Shown: piece after piece, positions 62,449 through 64,000 of the stretch | Position numbering within the stretch: the stretch's first letter is position 1 | Layout of the letters: every line of letters starts with the position of its first letter | Source of the DNA: CAWCVR01 sp963799105 | GTDB lineage: Bacteria; Acidobacteriota; Terriglobia; Bryobacterales; Bryobacteraceae | NCBI GenBank assembly: GCA_963799105.1 | Contig: CAWCVR010000004.1 | Span: 140,435 to 204,434 of the forward strand | DNA length: 64,000 nucleotides | Direction of reading: 5' to 3' | The notes under the pieces: model-generated | What the model saw: only the letters and a program-made list of their open reading frames with translations | Database searches by the model: none | What the model was told of the DNA's origin: nothing | Made by a program: the position numbers and the translations under genes

Positions 62449-63147
62449 ATGGGCAGTGAGGTTGCGGTCTACAAGGGCTTCGACGATTTTGCGGATGAAC
62501 TGCGCCAGATGGACGGCGAGTGGTGCATCAGTCATGTGACGCTCGCGCGCATCATGAGAATGAGCCATCCGAAAGACTTGGCAGACAGAATCGAGCGGCA
62601 CGAAGTATGGCTCAATAGAATCAGTCGATTGCGCACGGTGCGCAATCGACCGGATGGGGGTGGGCGCGAGTGGAACGAATATTTCCTCGGAAAGGACCAC
62701 TGCGTCTATCTGATTGCCAAGTCTGATATGCCGGAGGGCAATGACCTCTGCGTCTTCGTGGTCCAGGTCTTTTCGAAGGCGCTGCGCGGTGCCGACGTTC
62801 GCGAGGCGTTGATTCGGGTTTTCACAAAAGCAGCGCGTGGCGATCATCGCGCGTGGCGATCGGCAAGGCGCTGGAGGCCGAACTGGGCAACCGGCAGGGA
62901 CAAAGGACGGATCGGCAACCTCAGGACAATCGTCCTGAAGTTCCGCCGGGGAGGACGAGCGAGGTCGCGGCAAAAGCGGCGGATTCCAACGCCCCAAGCT
63001 AATGCCGGAATATTTTCCGGAATTACGGCGGTCCCGCTCGCCGTGCCAAGATCCAGCAAGATGAAGTGCGGGCGATGTTCACGCGACGAACAAGCAAACG
63101 CAATAAAGATCTTTATTGCTCGGCAGTCTGCAACCCCTGCCGGCTGA
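62449..63147 (+). CDS. Phage-regulator-like protein, C-terminal part doubtful
   Basis: The ATG follows TAGGAGA by 9 nt. The first about 125 residues look like a real domain (FDDFADELRQMDGEWCISHV, DLADRIERHEVWLNRISRLR, EWNEYFLGKDHCVYLIAKSD, LCVFVVQVFSKALRG), recalling phage antirepressor or Rha/KilA-type regulators. After about 62830 the frame runs through sequence whose coding sense is in other frames (ParB-like fragments), so the annotated C-terminus is probably artificial and the gene truncated or fused. Confidence 0.5.
   Translation: MGSEVAVYKGFDDFADELRQMDGEWCISHVTLARIMRMSHPKDLADRIERHEVWLNRISRLRTVRNRPDGGGREWNEYFLGKDHCVYLIAKSDMPEGNDLCVFVVQVFSKALRGADVREALIRVFTKAARGDHRAWRSARRWRPNWATGRDKGRIGNLRTIVLKFRRGGRARSRQKRRIPTPQANAGIFSGITAVPLAVPRSSKMKCGRCSRDEQANAIKIFIARQSATPAG
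62998..63029. repeat. Hairpin element, copy 1 (inverted relative to copy 2)
   Basis: Contains the dyad CCGGAA-tatt-TTCCGG. Its reverse complement matches 63288-63319 in 29 of 32 positions. Confidence 0.6.
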
Positions 63148-63287
63148 CCAAACGCACGGAAGTGAAAATCCAGAATCGCTTCATGTCGAAGGCTCGGAGC
63201 GCGTGGCGATCGGCAAGGCACTGGAGATGCATCTCGGCGAGAGACGCGGCCGGGATAATCGGCAAAATGTTGACGAATTGAAGGCCC

Positions 63288-63319
63288 GCCGTAATTCCGC
63301 AAAATATTGCGGAATTAGC
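63288..63319. repeat. Hairpin element, copy 2
   Basis: Contains TTCCGCAA-aata-TTGCGGAA, a perfect 8-bp stem with 4-nt loop. Compared with copy 1, two of three differences exchange a G-C for a C-G pair in the stem, so the hairpin is kept. Confidence 0.6.
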
Positions 63320-63481
63320 TCGCGGCGTTGAAACTCGCGATGCCGCCGCGAAGGCAGCGGGATTTGGCAATCGCACCACCTACGAACAGGCCAAGAAGGT
63401 CGTCGAGCAGGCCGTCGATGCGGTGGTCGCGGCTATGGACCGCGAGGACTCGAAGCGCGCGGCGCAGTGTATCCTCACATC

Positions 63482-63913
63482 GTGACGTCCGCCATCGAAC
63501 TTCAAACCGAGATCCGCGCCTCGGCCGATCAGCGCTACGGCCGCAGGCTGCACGCCGTCTTGCTTCTCGAACAGGGACTCAGTTACCCGGCGGTGGCCGG
63601 CGCATTGGGGGAATCGCCGCGGACCCTGGCGCGTTGGGTGCGCCGCTATCGCGACCACGGCCTCGCGGGCCTGCGCGAGCGCGCGGCGGGGAGGCCTCGG
63701 CGATTGACGCCCGAGCAGCTCGCCGAGGTCCGCGGCATGATCGGCGCGCCGGGGAAAGAGTGGACCGCCGCGGCCCTGTCGGCGTGGATCTCGGAACGGT
63801 TCGGCGTGCGGCTGTGCGACCGGCAGGCGGGGCGATTGCTGCGCGGCGTCGATGTGTGTTGTGAAGAGTTCCGGCAGCACCAGTGGCAGCACCCCGGCGC
63901 AAAACTGCCCTGA
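63482..63913 (+). pseudogene. IS630-type transposase N-terminal fragment
   Basis: From GTG 63482 the product reads VTSAIELQTEIRASADQRYG, then a paired HTH: EQGLSYPAVAGALGESPRTL and EWTAAALSAWISERFGVRLC, as in IS630-type transposases. It ends after RLLRGVDV with unrelated residues encoded by the 26-bp repeat region; the DDE domain is missing. Nothing is recognised from 63914 to the right edge. Confidence 0.65.
63873..63898. repeat. 26-bp direct repeat, right copy
   Basis: Identical to 48525-48550 in the integrase gene. Here it marks the point where the IS630-type fragment loses its family sequence. Confidence 0.7.
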
Positions 63914-64000
63914 CGCGCATTGACGGCACTAACGGCTAAGTGTTTGATAACACGAACAAGCCTCGCCAGGGGTCACACTATTTGACATCGCCTGAATTGG

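Larger units (their letters stand above)
62851..63482 (+). pseudogene. Two decayed copies of a ParB-like gene segment
   Basis: A 26-bp sequence (GCGTGGCGATCGGCAAGG plus CGCTGGAG) at 62851-62876 recurs at 63201-63226 with one change. Copy 1 reads AIGKALEAELGNRQGQRTDR; copy 2 reads EGSERVAIGKALEMHLGERR and then, after a frameshift, PQNIAELARGVETRDAAAKA, AGFGNRTTYEQAKKVVEQAV, ending at 63482. This is the kind of HTH-containing second half found in phage ParB-like proteins. Neither copy is complete. Confidence 0.5.
48455..64000. mobile_element. Integrated element at tRNA-Arg (satellite, plasmid-like or defective prophage), left part
   Basis: Begins right after the tRNA with a tyrosine integrase and a repressor on the minus strand, facing a plus-strand block of an excisionase-like HTH, a ParB-like protein, small unknown genes, an AEP primase, repeats, a HExxH protein and a tape-measure-like protein. 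Many adjacent genes overlap as ATGA or TGATG. No terminase, portal, capsid or conjugation gene is visible. The right part is fragmentary. A copy of the last 18 or more bases of the tRNA, which would mark the right end, was not found up to 64000, so the element probably extends beyond the window. Confidence 0.75.

Overview
The window is high-GC DNA that looks like a chromosome of an acidobacterium near Solibacter/Bryobacter. The evidence is a sedolisin-type secreted protease ending in the C-terminal beta-sandwich domain typical of Solibacter, an Acidobacteria-type VWFA-related protein, a complete Tol-Pal operon, several GT-C membrane glycosyltransferases, and many short dispersed hairpin repeats. 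This placement is inference from protein families; there is no rRNA gene in the window.

Region by region. 1-8.8 kb: 5' part of lpxA, a glycosyltransferase gene with an in-frame stop, a secreted S53 peptidase, a repeat block, a Sel1-repeat protein, an unknown secreted protein and a decayed chemoreceptor gene. 8.8-13.1 kb: iron-type alcohol dehydrogenase with a small monooxygenase, a VWFA-related protein and a glycosyltransferase. 13.6-18 kb: an RND efflux pump with its membrane-fusion lipoprotein. 18-30 kb: surface polysaccharide genes (GT2 enzymes, sugar-nucleotide epimerases, GT-C enzymes, a methyltransferase) ending at recN. The stretch between one epimerase and recN shows a novel joint that records an old tandem duplication. 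30-38 kb: a secreted protein, then tolQ-tolR-tonB/tolA-tolB-pal-cpoB and a DeoC-like protein lacking both catalytic lysines. 38-41.5 kb: an AroD-AroE fusion and an amidase-like protein lacking its catalytic lysine. 41.7-43.6 kb: an IS256-family element with an exact 8-bp target duplication inside a secreted-protein gene. 43.7-48.3 kb: a DUF433/DUF5615 toxin-antitoxin-like pair, a short-chain dehydrogenase and pyrR-pyrB-pyrC, the last with two compensating frameshifts.

48.4-64 kb: a mobile element integrated next to tRNA-Arg(ACG). It carries an integrase and repressor on the minus strand, facing an excisionase-like HTH gene, a ParB-like gene, several small start-stop-coupled genes, an archaeo-eukaryotic-type primase with a nearby repeat array that may be its origin, a HExxH (FtsH-peptidase-like) protein, and a 1180-residue tape-measure-like protein. 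No terminase, capsid or portal gene is visible, and the right part is mosaic and decayed (22-bp tandem repeats, truncated genes, duplicated fragments, an IS630-type fragment). It resembles a phage satellite, plasmid-like or defective prophage element. Its right end is not securely seen.

Two general patterns: several starts carry a -10 box exactly 7-9 nt upstream and no ribosome-binding site, which suggests leaderless transcripts; and five genes carry isolated indels or a stop codon, so either pseudogene formation or residual assembly errors must be considered, especially for pyrC.
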